Positions 17,024 to 25,976 of a DNA stretch of 64,000 nucleotides are shown here, one piece after another. The DNA is from Hansschlegelia plantiphila (GTDB taxonomy: Bacteria > Pseudomonadota > Alphaproteobacteria > Rhizobiales > Methylopilaceae). The stretch's first letter is position 1; each line of letters opens with the position of its first letter. Below the pieces are notes generated by a model. It was not told where the DNA came from. It made no database searches and worked only from the letters and a program-made list of their open reading frames with translations. Position numbers and translations under genes: made by a program. Location of the stretch: the NCBI RefSeq assembly GCF_027922265.1, contig NZ_BSFI01000007.1:226979-290978 (forward strand). The letters run 5' to 3'.

Positions 17024-17862
17024 CCGGGCTTCTCGGCTCGACGCCGGTCAGCGAGATCGTCGAACTGGCGCTCGGGCTGCTGGCGGCGGGCGTCGTCACC
17101 GGCGTGCTCGCCGGCCTGTTCGGCGTCGGCGGCGGCGCCGTCATCGTGCCGGTGCTGGCCGAGCTGTTCCACCACATCGGCGTCGCCGACGACGTCGAGA
17201 TGCAGCTTGCCGTCGGCACGTCGCTCGCGATCATCATCCCGACCTCGATCCGCTCGTTCCGGTCCCATCAATTGCGGGGTTCGGTGGATGAGGTCGCGCT
17301 GAAAGCCTGGATCGTCCCGGTGATCATCGGAGCCGTCCTCGGCGGGGGCGTCGCCGGCTATGTCGGCTCCGACGCGCTGAAGGTCGTGTTCGCGGTCTTC
17401 GCGGCGGCGATGTCGGCGAACCTGATCTTCGGCCGCGACGGCAGGCGCATCGCCGACGAGCTTCCCGGGCGCGCCGTCACCGGTCTCTGGGGCTTCGTGA
17501 TCGCCGTGCTGTCCGCGCTGATCGGCATCGGCGGCGGCACGCTCGGCACGCTGTTCCTGACGCTTTACGGGCGACCGATCCACAAGGCGATCGGCACCTC
17601 GGCCGGCCTCGGCGCGCTGATCTCGATCCCGGCGGCGCTGGCCTATGTCGTCGCCGGGTTGCCCCATCTCGACAAGCTGCCGCCGCTCTCGATCGGCTAC
17701 GTCTCGCTGATCGGCGTCGCGCTGATGGCGCCGGTCTCGGTGCTGTGCGCGCCGATCGGCGTGCGGATCGCGCACGGGCTCTCCAAGCGCAAGCTGACCA
17801 TCACGTTCGGGATATTTCTGGCGCTGGTCTCCGCGCGCTTCGTCCAGGACCTGCTGACGTGA
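17020..17862 (+). CDS. TSUP/TauE-SafE family permease
   Basis: A 280-residue integral membrane protein starting at GTG 17020, which overlaps the dusA stop by 4 nt. It has the internal duplication of the TSUP family: the first half carries GLFGVGGGAVIVPVL, and the second half IGIGGGTLGTLFLTLYGRP with KAIGTSAGLGALISIPAAL. About eight helices are predicted. The family exports or imports sulfite, sulfonates and related anions; the substrate here is unknown. Translational coupling to dusA is an arrangement of convenience rather than evidence of shared function. Confidence 0.88.
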   Translation: MTGLLGSTPVSEIVELALGLLAAGVVTGVLAGLFGVGGGAVIVPVLAELFHHIGVADDVEMQLAVGTSLAIIIPTSIRSFRSHQLRGSVDEVALKAWIVPVIIGAVLGGGVAGYVGSDALKVVFAVFAAAMSANLIFGRDGRRIADELPGRAVTGLWGFVIAVLSALIGIGGGTLGTLFLTLYGRPIHKAIGTSAGLGALISIPAALAYVVAGLPHLDKLPPLSIGYVSLIGVALMAPVSVLCAPIGVRIAHGLSKRKLTITFGIFLALVSARFVQDLLT

Positions 17863-17869
17863 AGGCCGT

Positions 17870-18139
17870 TCAGCCCGCGCCGTAGGAATAGGCGAGCGCG
17901 ACGGCGCAGGCGATGGCGAGCCAGACCGCGATCGCCTTCAGCGCCGCCCCGCCGTTCCCGCGGTAGCGTCGGAACACGCCGGGCCCGATCCAGACGGCGA
18001 GGCACAGCATGGCGATCGCCGAGGCCCACCGGCCGTCCGGGAAGGTCCCGAACCCGCCGGCGAGATCCGCCACCACGAAGGTCGCGATCGCCGCCAGCAC
18101 CACCGCGACGAGAATTTCAGAGATCCGCCTGTTGCTCAC
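17870..18139 (-). CDS. Small three-helix membrane protein
   Basis: An 89-residue protein from GTG 18139 (VSNRRISEILVAVVLAAIAT), overlapping the DUF1289 stop by 4 nt (GTGA). Hydrophobic segments lie near residues 7-28, 38-55 and 68-85. Adjacent aromatic and Arg residues mark the loops (GVFRRYRGNGGAALK). It is convergent with the permease gene, 7 bp from its stop. No family recognised; translational coupling to DUF1289 is the only functional hint. Confidence 0.7.
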   Translation of the reverse strand: MSNRRISEILVAVVLAAIATFVVADLAGGFGTFPDGRWASAIAMLCLAVWIGPGVFRRYRGNGGAALKAIAVWLAIACAVALAYSYGAG

Positions 18140-18333
18140 GGGCGCAAGCTTTCCGCAGCCGCGGCCCTGCGCGCCGGCAGCAACGCCATCACCCGGTCGC
18201 GTTCGTCCGGAGACAGCCGCGACCAGCCGCCGATTTCGGCGAGCGTCCGGAAACAGCCGTCGCACAGGCCGGTCTGCGCGTTCATCACGCAGACGGAGAC
18301 GCAGGGCGACTGGATCGGTCGGCGGTCGAGCAT
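18136..18333 (-). CDS. DUF1289 family Cys-cluster protein
   Basis: A 65-residue protein with the DUF1289 signature: IQSPCVSVCVMN, GLCDGCFRTLAEIGGW and LSPDERDRVM. Four Cys in two pairs (C-x3-C and C-x2-C) probably bind a metal, Zn or Fe-S. The short length and position upstream of a small membrane protein and near cobS are common in Hyphomicrobiales. Function unknown. Confidence 0.85.
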   Translation of the reverse strand: MLDRRPIQSPCVSVCVMNAQTGLCDGCFRTLAEIGGWSRLSPDERDRVMALLPARRAAAAESLRP

Positions 18334-18397
18334 GGCCGAGACTTGGCGCGGCGGACGGGTGGACGCAAGACGCGATTTCGTGGGGGGAGGGAAGGCG

Positions 18398-19201
18398 TCA
18401 GGCGAACGCGGCAAGCGCGGCGAGAGCCGCGATCTCCGCGAGTTCGGCCGCGGCGCCGCAGACGTCGCCGGTGTAGCCGCCGATCTGGCGGCGGGCGAGG
18501 GCGACGACGCCGAGCGCCGCAGCGCCGCCGAACGCCGCCGCCGCCACGCCGCCCGGCACGCCGCCGAAGGCGATGGTGGTCGCAAGCCCGAGCGCGCATC
18601 CGATCGCGACCGAACGCGCCTTCGGCCGGGCGGACGCGCCGGCGCCCTCGCCGCGTGCGGGCGCGGAGAGCCGCGTCGGCAGCAAGGCGAGCGGGCGGGA
18701 CAGCGCGGCGGCCGCGATCAGTGCGAGGACCGCGCTCTCGGGACCAAGCGAGGCGACGAGGCTCGCGACGAGCGCGACGCGGGCCATGAGCGCGAGGCTG
18801 AGCGCGGTCGCGCCATAGGCTCCGACGCCGCTGTCGCGCATGATCGCGAGCTTGCGCTCGCGGGTCGCTCCGCCGCCGAAGCCGTCGACGACGTCGGCCA
18901 GCCCGTCCTGATGAAGCGCGCCGGAGACCAGCACGCCGGCCGCGACGGCGAAGACGGCGGCCGCCAGGGGCGCGAGGCCGAGCGCGAGGCAGGCGGTGAG
19001 AGCGACGCCGGAGAGCGCCCCGATCACCGCGCCCGCAAATGGAGCAAGCGCCGCGACGCCGTCGAAGATCCTGTCCGGCTGACGCGTTCCCCAGCCCGGC
19101 GGCACCGGCAGCCGCGTGAAGAACCGCAACGCGTCGCCCGCCGCGTCGAACGGGTTGCCGGCCGCGGCGAAGATCTTCGGGGGGCGCGCGTCGTATGCCA
19201 T
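18398..19201 (-). CDS. cobS: Adenosylcobinamide-GDP ribazoletransferase (cobalamin synthase)
   Basis: Joins adenosylcobinamide-GDP to alpha-ribazole(-phosphate) in the membrane, the last assembly step of adenosylcobalamin. 267 residues from ATG 19201, preceded by AAGGAG; an upstream ATG at 19252 would add 17 unconserved residues. It begins with ALRFFTRLPVP and carries the active-site motif HQDGLADVVDGFGGG and RKLAIMRDSGVGAYG, which bind the divalent cation and phosphate. Several Ala/Leu/Val-rich helices follow, as expected for this integral membrane enzyme. It is divergent from cobT over a 188-bp region in which I see no cobalamin-riboswitch B12 box. Confidence 0.95.
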   Translation of the reverse strand: MAYDARPPKIFAAAGNPFDAAGDALRFFTRLPVPPGWGTRQPDRIFDGVAALAPFAGAVIGALSGVALTACLALGLAPLAAAVFAVAAGVLVSGALHQDGLADVVDGFGGGATRERKLAIMRDSGVGAYGATALSLALMARVALVASLVASLGPESAVLALIAAAALSRPLALLPTRLSAPARGEGAGASARPKARSVAIGCALGLATTIAFGGVPGGVAAAAFGGAAALGVVALARRQIGGYTGDVCGAAAELAEIAALAALAAFA

Positions 19202-19389
19202 GGTCGGGGATGCTCCTTCGCCATCGTCATGCCCGACTTTCCGGTCGTCCACGACTGTTTCGTCGCGGTCCGTCGATCCGAAAAGCGGAGAGCGGCGGCG
19301 GACGCCGGCGGCGCGGCGTCTGGTCCCGCTTGGCGCAGGTCCGTGGTTCCGCTAAGCCGCAAGCCTTGGAAACACGTCACGGGGCTGTC

Positions 19390-20445
19390 ATGACGCAGGT
19401 GACCGAAGCGGCCGCTCCACCGAGTCAGACGGGGCTGCCCTTCGACGACATCCGGGCGCTGGTCGCGCGGATCAAGGGACCGGACGCGGAGGCCGCGGCG
19501 GTCGTCTGCGCCCGCGAGGCGCAGCTGGTCAAGCCTGCGGGCTCGCTCGGCCGGCTGGAGGAAATCTCGGAATGGCTTGCGGCCTGGCAGGGCAAGGACC
19601 AGCCGACGGTCGACCGCCCGCTGGTCGCGATCTTCGCGGGCAGCCATGGGATCGCCGCACGCGGCGTCTCGGCGTTCCCGGCCTCCGTGACGAGCCAGAT
19701 GCTGGACGCGTTCTCGGCGGGCCACGCCGCGATCAACCAGATCTGCTCGACCTTCGGGGTCGGACTGAAGGTCTTCGACCTCGCGACCGAGAAGCCGACG
19801 CCCGACTTCACGGTCGAGCCGGCGATGACCGAGCAAGAATGCGCGGCGACGATCGCCTACGGCATGGAGGCGATCGCGGGCGGCGTCGATCTGCTTGTCG
19901 TGGGTGAGATGGGCATCGGCAACACCACGGTGGCCTCGACGCTCGCCTGCGCTCTGTTCGGCGGAGAGGCGAGCGACTGGGTCGGTCGCGGCACCGGCGT
20001 CGACGACGAGGGATACGCCCGCAAGGTGGCGACCGTCGAAGCCGCGCTCGAGACCCACGCCGGCCATCTTGACGACCCCCTCGAGGCGCTCCGGCGCGTC
20101 GGCGGCCGCGAGTTCGCGGCGATGGCGGGCGCGATCCTTGCGGCGCGGCTTGAGCGCGTGCCGATCGTGATCGACGGCTTCGTCGCGACCGCCGCCGCCG
20201 CCGTCCTGCACGCCCTGGACGCCAGCGCGCTCGCGCATTGCCTGTCGGGCCACCAGTCCGCCGAGGCCGCGCACAAACGCCTGCTGAAACGGCTGGAGCT
20301 CAAGCCGCTCTTAAATCTCAACATGCGGCTCGGAGAAGGGTCGGGCGGCGCGCTCGCGGTCGCCATCATCAAGGCGGCCTGCGCCTGTCACACCGGCATG
20401 GCGACCTTCGCGGAAGCCGCAGTGGCCGGCAAGGGCGAGGGCTGA
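19390..20445 (+). CDS. cobT: Nicotinate-nucleotide-dimethylbenzimidazole phosphoribosyltransferase
   Basis: Makes alpha-ribazole-5'-phosphate from dimethylbenzimidazole and nicotinate mononucleotide, the lower-ligand branch that feeds CobS. 351 residues from ATG 19390. Motifs are KPAGSLGRLEEISEWLA, FAGSHGIAARGVSAFP, GEMGIGNTTVASTLAC, VIDGFVATAAA and SGHQSAEAAH, and the catalytic Glu lies in NMRLGEGSGGALA (about residue 315). No bluB or cobU/P lies in the window, so the rest of the pathway is elsewhere. The head-to-head pairing with cobS is the usual Hyphomicrobiales arrangement. Confidence 0.96.
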   Translation: MTQVTEAAAPPSQTGLPFDDIRALVARIKGPDAEAAAVVCAREAQLVKPAGSLGRLEEISEWLAAWQGKDQPTVDRPLVAIFAGSHGIAARGVSAFPASVTSQMLDAFSAGHAAINQICSTFGVGLKVFDLATEKPTPDFTVEPAMTEQECAATIAYGMEAIAGGVDLLVVGEMGIGNTTVASTLACALFGGEASDWVGRGTGVDDEGYARKVATVEAALETHAGHLDDPLEALRRVGGREFAAMAGAILAARLERVPIVIDGFVATAAAAVLHALDASALAHCLSGHQSAEAAHKRLLKRLELKPLLNLNMRLGEGSGGALAVAIIKAACACHTGMATFAEAAVAGKGEG

Positions 20446-20451
20446 GCGGCC

Positions 20452-20706
20452 TCAGCCGCGCCTGAGCGCCGGATCGTTCTTCAGCGCCGAGCGCACGAAG
20501 GCGGTCACCGCCCAGACGCCAAGCCCGAGACCGACGGCCTCGAGCGCGTAAGCCACGTATTCGCCCAGTCCCAGGAAGCCCGCGATCGCCCAGCCGCCGG
20601 CGACGGAGGCCGCGATCGTCTGGGTCGCGATCAGCACCGTCGCGCCGACGAGCGTCACGATGCGGGCTGCGCCGCTCGACGGGGTCCGGGTGGTCGCGTC
20701 GGACAT
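20452..20706 (-). CDS. Small two-helix membrane protein
   Basis: An 84-residue protein with a polar N-terminus (MSDATTRTPSSGAAR) and two hydrophobic segments, about residues 15-36 and 48-72 (YVAYALEAVGLGLGVWAVTA), ending in a basic tail. GGAG lies 8-11 nt before the ATG. It is convergent with cobT, 6 bp from its stop. No family recognised. Confidence 0.65.
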   Translation of the reverse strand: MSDATTRTPSSGAARIVTLVGATVLIATQTIAASVAGGWAIAGFLGLGEYVAYALEAVGLGLGVWAVTAFVRSALKNDPALRRG

Positions 20707-20864
20707 GATGGCTTCTCCGAGAAAGACCCGTCGCGCGTTCTGATGCGGCGCGATCCAAGCGCCCTTTTAGCACGCTCCGCGCGGCCGTCGAGACGGGCGG
20801 GTTGCTCCCGCGGGGCGCCGGCTATACGCCTTGCCTCCCTGCCTCGACCTCCAAAAGGGCCCTG

Positions 20865-22460
20865 ATGAACGGGACAGCCGTTTCGAACCGCGGCGTCGTC
20901 GCCGCGCCCCACTCCGCGGCCGCCGAGACCGGCCGCTCGATCCTGCGCGAAGGCGGCAACGCCTACGAAGCGATGGTCGGGATGGCCGCGACCATTGCGG
21001 TCGTCTACCCCCATATGAACGGGATCGGCGGCGACGGCTTCTGGCTGGTGCGCGAACCGAACGGCAAGGTGCGCTACCTCGAAGCCTGCTGCCGCGCCGG
21101 ATCGCGCGCGACCATCCCGCTCTACCGGGACCGCGGCTACGACGTGATTCCCGCCCGCGGCCCCCTGGCTGCGCTCGCCGTGCCCGGCGCGCTGAACGGC
21201 TGGCGGACGGCTTTGGAGCTTTCCGCCGAGGCCGGCGGCCGTCTGCCGCTCGACCTGTTGCTCGGCGACGCGATCCGCGCGGCGCGCGAAGGGTTTTCCG
21301 TCTCCGCCTGCCAGGCTCGAACGGTCCCGAAGCTGTGGGACGACATCCTCGCCGCGCCGGGCTTCGCCGAGACCTATCTGAACGACGGCAAGCTGTTCGC
21401 GGCCGGCGAGACGCTGAAGCAGGCGAAGCTGGCAGATACGCTGGAGCATCTCGCGCGGGTCGGCGTCGGCGATTTCTATACGGGCGACATCGCCCGCGAA
21501 CTGGCGGCCGATCTCGACCGGATCGGCGCGCCGGTGTCGCGCGAGGATTTCGCCGCCCACCGCGCCCGGCTGCTGCAGCCGCTGAAGATGCCGATCCGGG
21601 GCGGGACGATCTACAATTCGCAACCGCCGACGCAGGGGCTGGCCTCGCTCATCATCCTCGGCGTGATGGAGCGCCTCGGCGTGACCGACGACCGCGACGC
21701 GCCCTACGTCCATGCGGTGGTGGAGGCGACCAAGCGAGCCTTCGGGGTCCGCGGCCGGATGTGCGTGGACTATGACACCCTGATGGCCGATCCGCAGAGC
21801 TACCTGACGCCGGAGCGTCTCGACCGCGAGGCGGGCGGCGTCGATCCACGCCGCGCCGCCGCGTTTCCGGCGCCGAAGGTCGACGAGGGCGACACCGTGT
21901 GGATGGGCGCCATCGACAAGGACGGCCGCGCGATCAGCTACATCCAGAGCGTTTACTGGGAGTACGGCTCCGGCTGCGTGCTGCCCTCGACCGGCGTGCT
22001 GATGCAGAACCGCGGCTCCGCCTTCTCGCTGCAGGACGGTGACGACAACCCGCTCGCGCCCGGCCGCCAGCCGTTCCACACGCTGAACCCGCCGCTCGCG
22101 GTGATGGATGACGGCCGCGTCATCGTCTACGGCACGATGGGCGGCGAGGGCCAGCCGCAGACCCAGGCGATGATCTTCTCGCGCCATGTCTGGCTCGGCA
22201 TGCCGATCGACGAGGCGATCGCCGCCCCCCGCGTGAGGCTCGGGCGCTCCTGGGGCGAGGACGACGCCTCGCTGAAATATGAGCCGCGCTTCGATTCCGC
22301 GACGATCGACCGGCTGGCCTCGATGGGCCACGAGCTCTCCGCGCTCGACGAGCCGTTCAGCGACGAGGTCGGCCACGCCGGCATGATCGTGCGCGACGCC
22401 TCCGGCCGGATCGAAGGCGCGCACGATCCGAGGGCCGATGGCGGGGCGGCGGCCGCCTGA
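20865..22460 (+). CDS. Gamma-glutamyltransferase-family Ntn hydrolase
   Basis: A 531-residue protein of the GGT/cephalosporin-acylase family that autocleaves to a two-chain enzyme. The start MNGTAVSNRGVVAAPHSAAA and NGIGGDGFWLVREPNG are typical of the large chain. The nucleophile Thr is in EGDTVWMGAIDKDG (about residue 344). The downstream LPSTGVLMQNRGSAFSL, FHTLNPPLAVMDDGRV and GTMGGEGQPQTQ complete the active site. No signal peptide is evident, so it is probably cytoplasmic, unlike secreted E. coli Ggt. Its stop overlaps the phnM start (TGATG), which suggests a link with phosphonate or amide catabolism. Substrate not predictable. Confidence 0.88.
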   Translation: MNGTAVSNRGVVAAPHSAAAETGRSILREGGNAYEAMVGMAATIAVVYPHMNGIGGDGFWLVREPNGKVRYLEACCRAGSRATIPLYRDRGYDVIPARGPLAALAVPGALNGWRTALELSAEAGGRLPLDLLLGDAIRAAREGFSVSACQARTVPKLWDDILAAPGFAETYLNDGKLFAAGETLKQAKLADTLEHLARVGVGDFYTGDIARELAADLDRIGAPVSREDFAAHRARLLQPLKMPIRGGTIYNSQPPTQGLASLIILGVMERLGVTDDRDAPYVHAVVEATKRAFGVRGRMCVDYDTLMADPQSYLTPERLDREAGGVDPRRAAAFPAPKVDEGDTVWMGAIDKDGRAISYIQSVYWEYGSGCVLPSTGVLMQNRGSAFSLQDGDDNPLAPGRQPFHTLNPPLAVMDDGRVIVYGTMGGEGQPQTQAMIFSRHVWLGMPIDEAIAAPRVRLGRSWGEDDASLKYEPRFDSATIDRLASMGHELSALDEPFSDEVGHAGMIVRDASGRIEGAHDPRADGGAAAA

Positions 22461-23599
22461 TGGAGACGATCCTGACCAACGCCCGGCTCGTGCTCCCCGA
22501 CCGCGTGGTCGACGGCACGCTGGTGCATGAGGACGGATTGATCCGCGAGATCGCCGAAGGACGCTCGGCGGCGGCGGGCGCGATCGACTGCGAAGGCGAT
22601 CTCGTCGCTCCGGGGCTGGTCGAGGTTCATACCGACAACCTCGAGAAGCACTTCGTGCCGCGGCCCGGCGTGATCTGGCCGAACCCGCTCGCCGCCGCGC
22701 TGGTTCACGACATCCAGATGGCCGGCGCCGGGGTCACCACCGTCTGTGACGCCGTCTGCGCCGGCGGCTACGACGCCGACAACGACTACCGGCGCGCGAT
22801 CTTCCACGACATGGTCGACGCGATCGAGACCGGCGTGGCGGAGAACGTGTTCCGCATCGACCACCGGCTGCATCTGCGCTGCGAACTGAGCGACCCGCAG
22901 TTCCCCGAGGACGTCGCGCCGCATGTCGGCCGGCCGCTGGTCGCTCTCGCCTCGCTGATGGACCACACGCCGGGACAGCGGCAGTGGAGGAACCTCGCCG
23001 ACCTCCGGAGGTTCATGACCGGCGAGGGGCTGAACGTCGCGGACGCCGACGCCCTTCTGGAGAAGCGCATGCGGAATGGAGCGGAGGCGGTCGCCGAGAA
23101 CTGGCCGCTCGCAGTGCGGCTGTTTCGCGAACAGGGCGTTCCGCTCGCAAGCCATGACGACACGACGGCCGCCGACGTCGCGCAATCGGTCGCTGCGGGC
23201 TGCGCGATCTCGGAGTTTCCGACCACGCTCGAAGCCGCGCGCGCGGCGCATGACGCCGGTCTCCCAACGGTCGGCGGCGCGCCGAACGTCGTGCGCGGCG
23301 GCTCGCACTCCGGCGGCGTCGCGATCGAGGAGCTCGCGCGCGCCGGAGTGCTCGACGCGTTGTCGTCCGACTATGTCCCGGCGAGCCTCCTGCAGGCGGT
23401 CGAGCGTCTCACCCGGACCGTAGGCATGGCGCTGCACGACGCCTTCGCGCTGGTCACGTCGCGGCCGGCCGCCATGCTCGGCTTCGCCGACCGGGGGAGG
23501 CTCGCCGTCGGCCTGCGCGCCGACCTCGTGCGCCTCAGGTTCCTGAAGGAGACGCCGGTGGTGCGGGGCCTCGTCTCAGCCGGCCGGAGCGTGCTGTGA
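22460..23599 (+). CDS. phnM: PhnM-family alpha-D-ribose 1-methylphosphonate 5-triphosphate diphosphatase
   Basis: An amidohydrolase-fold phosphonate-utilisation enzyme that removes pyrophosphate from the ribosyl-methylphosphonate triphosphate before C-P lyase cleavage. 379 residues. Motifs are APGLVEVHTDNLEKHFVPRP (with the HxD pair near residue 57), IDHRLHLRCEL, ASLMDHTPGQRQW, VPLASHDDTT, NVVRGGSHSGG and LSSDYVPASLL. It starts one base into the preceding stop and its own TGA overlaps the DUF1045 start (GTGA), so translation is coupled. No phnGHIJKL genes lie in this window; the C-P lyase core must be elsewhere or absent. Confidence 0.93.
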   Translation: METILTNARLVLPDRVVDGTLVHEDGLIREIAEGRSAAAGAIDCEGDLVAPGLVEVHTDNLEKHFVPRPGVIWPNPLAAALVHDIQMAGAGVTTVCDAVCAGGYDADNDYRRAIFHDMVDAIETGVAENVFRIDHRLHLRCELSDPQFPEDVAPHVGRPLVALASLMDHTPGQRQWRNLADLRRFMTGEGLNVADADALLEKRMRNGAEAVAENWPLAVRLFREQGVPLASHDDTTAADVAQSVAAGCAISEFPTTLEAARAAHDAGLPTVGGAPNVVRGGSHSGGVAIEELARAGVLDALSSDYVPASLLQAVERLTRTVGMALHDAFALVTSRPAAMLGFADRGRLAVGLRADLVRLRFLKETPVVRGLVSAGRSVL

Positions 23600-24297
23600 A
23601 CCGGGCCCGCTACGCGATCTATTACGCGCCGGCGCCCGGCACGCCGCTGTGGTCGTTCGGCTCGTCGGTGCTCGGCTACGACGCTGCGACCGGCGCGGCC
23701 AAGCCGCCGCTGGCGCCCCCCGGCGTCGGTCCGGAGGACTGGGCACGCATCACCGCCCAGCCGCGCCGCTACGGCTTCCACGCCACGCTGAAGGCGCCGT
23801 TCAGGCTGGCGGAGGGCGCGCGCGAGGATGATCTGGTCGAGGCGGGCCGGACGTTCGCGCGCAAGCGGCGCTCCTTCGCGCTGCCCGACCTCGGGATCGC
23901 CGCGCTCGACAGTTTCGTGGCGCTGACGCCGACGGCGCATTCCGAGCCGCTGCACGCGCTGGCGGCCGCCAGCGTCGAGGCGTTCGAGCCGTTCCGGGCG
24001 CCGCTCGCCGAGGCCGAGCTGGCCCACCGCCTCGAGGCCCGCCTCAACCCGCGCCAGCGGGAGGCGCTGGCGCGCTGGGGCTATCCTTACGTCTTCGAGG
24101 ACTTCCGCTTCCACATGACCCTGACCGGCCCGCTGCAGGCCGAGACGATCCCGCTGGTGATGAGCGGCCTCGCCGGGCTCTACGCCGACCACGTCGGCGG
24201 CGTCCCGACGACGGTCGACGCCGTGACGCTCTATGTGGAGGAGGCGCCGGGCGAGGATTTCAGGATCGTCGACCGGTTCGTGTTCGCCGCGAGTTGA
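23596..24297 (+). CDS. DUF1045 2H-phosphoesterase-like phosphonate metabolism protein
   Basis: A 233-residue protein matching the phosphonate-operon family TIGR03223/DUF1045. It carries two H-x-T motifs of the 2H phosphoesterase fold, YGFHATLKAPF (His about 62) and FRFHMTLTG (His about 173), so a cyclic-phosphate or related phosphodiester hydrolysis is plausible. It starts with RARYAIYYAPAPGTPLW. GTG 23596 overlaps the phnM stop. The family is found almost always with phnM or C-P lyase genes, which supports a role in handling ribosyl phosphates from phosphonate breakdown. Confidence 0.88.
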   Translation: MNRARYAIYYAPAPGTPLWSFGSSVLGYDAATGAAKPPLAPPGVGPEDWARITAQPRRYGFHATLKAPFRLAEGAREDDLVEAGRTFARKRRSFALPDLGIAALDSFVALTPTAHSEPLHALAAASVEAFEPFRAPLAEAELAHRLEARLNPRQREALARWGYPYVFEDFRFHMTLTGPLQAETIPLVMSGLAGLYADHVGGVPTTVDAVTLYVEEAPGEDFRIVDRFVFAAS

Positions 24298-24326
24298 ACG
24301 ACGCGGGAGCTAAGGAGGGCGCCCCG

Positions 24327-24671
24327 ATGATCGCCGTCATCTTCGAAGTCACGCCGGCCGAAGGCCGAGCCGCGGACTATTTCTCCATGGCGATGGCGCT
24401 GAAGGCCGACGTGGAGCGGATGGACGGCTTCATCTCGGTCGAGCGCTTCGAGAGCGTGACGACGCCGGGCAAGTTCCTCTCGCTGTCGGTATGGCGCGAC
24501 GAGGCGGCGCTGACCCGTTGGCGCGCCCACGGCCGCCACCAGACGATGCAGAAGGCGGGCCGGTCCGAGGTGTTCGCCGATTATCGCCTCAGGGTCGCCT
24601 CGGTCATCCGCGACTATGGCATGACCGAGCGCGGCGAGGCGCCGGAGGACGCCGTCGCGCTGCACGGCTGA
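24327..24671 (+). CDS. ABM-fold (antibiotic biosynthesis monooxygenase-like) protein
   Basis: A 114-residue dimeric ferredoxin-like-fold protein beginning MIAVIFEVTPAEGRAADYF. It shows VERMDGFISVERFES, FLSLSVWRDEAALTRWR and ADYRLRVASVIRDYG, which fit the ABM/HmoA-like superfamily. AAGGAGGG precedes the ATG at ideal distance, so 24327 is preferred over 24294. It is 29 nt downstream of DUF1045 and probably the last gene of that operon. The cofactor-free oxygenase or haem-binding activity of individual members cannot be read from sequence. Confidence 0.82.
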   Translation: MIAVIFEVTPAEGRAADYFSMAMALKADVERMDGFISVERFESVTTPGKFLSLSVWRDEAALTRWRAHGRHQTMQKAGRSEVFADYRLRVASVIRDYGMTERGEAPEDAVALHG

Positions 24672-24926
24672 CTTGTCAGGCCGCGAAGGGCGGCCCTTCG
24701 AAGACGTCGAGGGCGGCGAGACGGCGTTCGATCTCCGGGAGATCGCGACAGCATCTCGACGACAAACCGTGGCTCTATCGCCCGTCATGCCCTTGAGATC
24801 GGCCGAGCCGCATCCGCCACGATCCTAACACGAAGCGCCTGCGTATCCGATCCGGCGGGCGGGATGACTTCGCGGCGCCCGCTCTCTATCTAGAGCCTCT
24901 CCAGACAAAGGCGGCCGCAGCAGCCA

Positions 24927-25976
24927 ATGAACGCGTCATTTCCTTCGAACGCCGTCCACCTTCCGGCCGACCACCCGCCCGTGAAGGTCGGAAGGATCGG
25001 CGTGCTGCTGGTCAATCTGGGCACGCCGGACGGCACCGACTACTGGTCGATGCGGCGTTACCTCAAGGAGTTCCTGTCGGACCGCCGGGTGATCGAGACC
25101 CCGCGCGTCATCTGGTGGCCGCTGCTCAACGGGATCATCCTGACCACGCGTCCCGGCCGCAAGGGCAGGGACTACGCGTCGATCTGGAATCGGGAGCGCG
25201 ACGAGAGCCCGCTGAAGACCATCACGCGCAGCCAGTCCGAAAAACTGGCCGCCTCGGTCGCCTCCGCCGCGCCGCAGCTGATGGTCGACTGGGCCATGCG
25301 ATACGGCAACCCTTCGATGGCGTCGCGGCTCGATGCGCTCCAGAAGGCCGGCTGCGACCGCATCCTGCTGGTCCCGCTCTACCCGCAATATGCGGCGGCG
25401 ACCTCGGCCACGGTCTGCGACAAGGCGTTCGACGCGCTGAAAGCCATGCGCTGGCAGCCGGCGCTGCGGGTCGCGCCGGCCTGGGCGGACGATCCGGTCT
25501 ATATCGAGGCCGCGACCACGTCGCTGAAACAGGAAATCGCCAAGCTCGCCTTCGAGCCCGACATCGTCCTCGCCTCCTTCCACGGCGTGCCGAAGTCCTA
25601 TTTGCTGAAGGGCGACCCGTATCACTGCCAGTGCCACAAGACAGCGCGGCTGATGCGCGAGGCGCTCGGCTGGGACGAAAAGCGTTTCCGCATCACGTTC
25701 CAGTCGCGCTTCGGGCCGACCGAGTGGCTGCAGCCCTACACCGACAAGACGGTCGAGGCGCTGGCGAAGGAGGGGGTGAAGAACCTCGCGGTCTGCATGC
25801 CCGGATTCACCGCGGACTGCCTGGAGACGCTGGAGGAGATCGCGGTCGAGAACGCCGAGATCTTCCATCACAATGGCGGCGCCAACTTCGCGGCGATCCC
25901 CTGCCTCAACGATTCGGAGGAGGGCATGCGCGTGATCGAGCACGTCGTCCGCCGGGAGCTGATGGGCTGGATCTAG
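24927..25976 (+). CDS. hemH: Ferrochelatase
   Basis: Inserts Fe(II) into protoporphyrin IX, the last step of haem synthesis, at the inner membrane. 349 residues with RIGVLLVNLGTPDGTDYWSM, YLKEFLSDRRVIE, RILLVPLYPQYAAATSATV, the metal-site His in SFHGVPKSYLLKGDPY (about residue 217), ITFQSRFGPTEWLQPYT and the catalytic acid in MPGFTADCLETLEEI. Full length. Its stop overlaps by 4 bp the stop of the convergent AT-rich gene, so the two share a 3' boundary. No terminator hairpin is seen between them. Confidence 0.97.
   Translation: MNASFPSNAVHLPADHPPVKVGRIGVLLVNLGTPDGTDYWSMRRYLKEFLSDRRVIETPRVIWWPLLNGIILTTRPGRKGRDYASIWNRERDESPLKTITRSQSEKLAASVASAAPQLMVDWAMRYGNPSMASRLDALQKAGCDRILLVPLYPQYAAATSATVCDKAFDALKAMRWQPALRVAPAWADDPVYIEAATTSLKQEIAKLAFEPDIVLASFHGVPKSYLLKGDPYHCQCHKTARLMREALGWDEKRFRITFQSRFGPTEWLQPYTDKTVEALAKEGVKNLAVCMPGFTADCLETLEEIAVENAEIFHHNGGANFAAIPCLNDSEEGMRVIEHVVRRELMGWI

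Noticed and set aside
19202..19389. Cobalamin riboswitch between cobS and cobT
   Set aside because: I looked for a B12 box and the conserved four-way-junction core and saw neither; the region is GC-rich without the required motifs.
24672..24790. Minus-strand gene remnant ending RRLAALDVFEGPPFAA
   Set aside because: It reads like a C-terminal tail, but no upstream family sequence or start could be joined to it in one frame.
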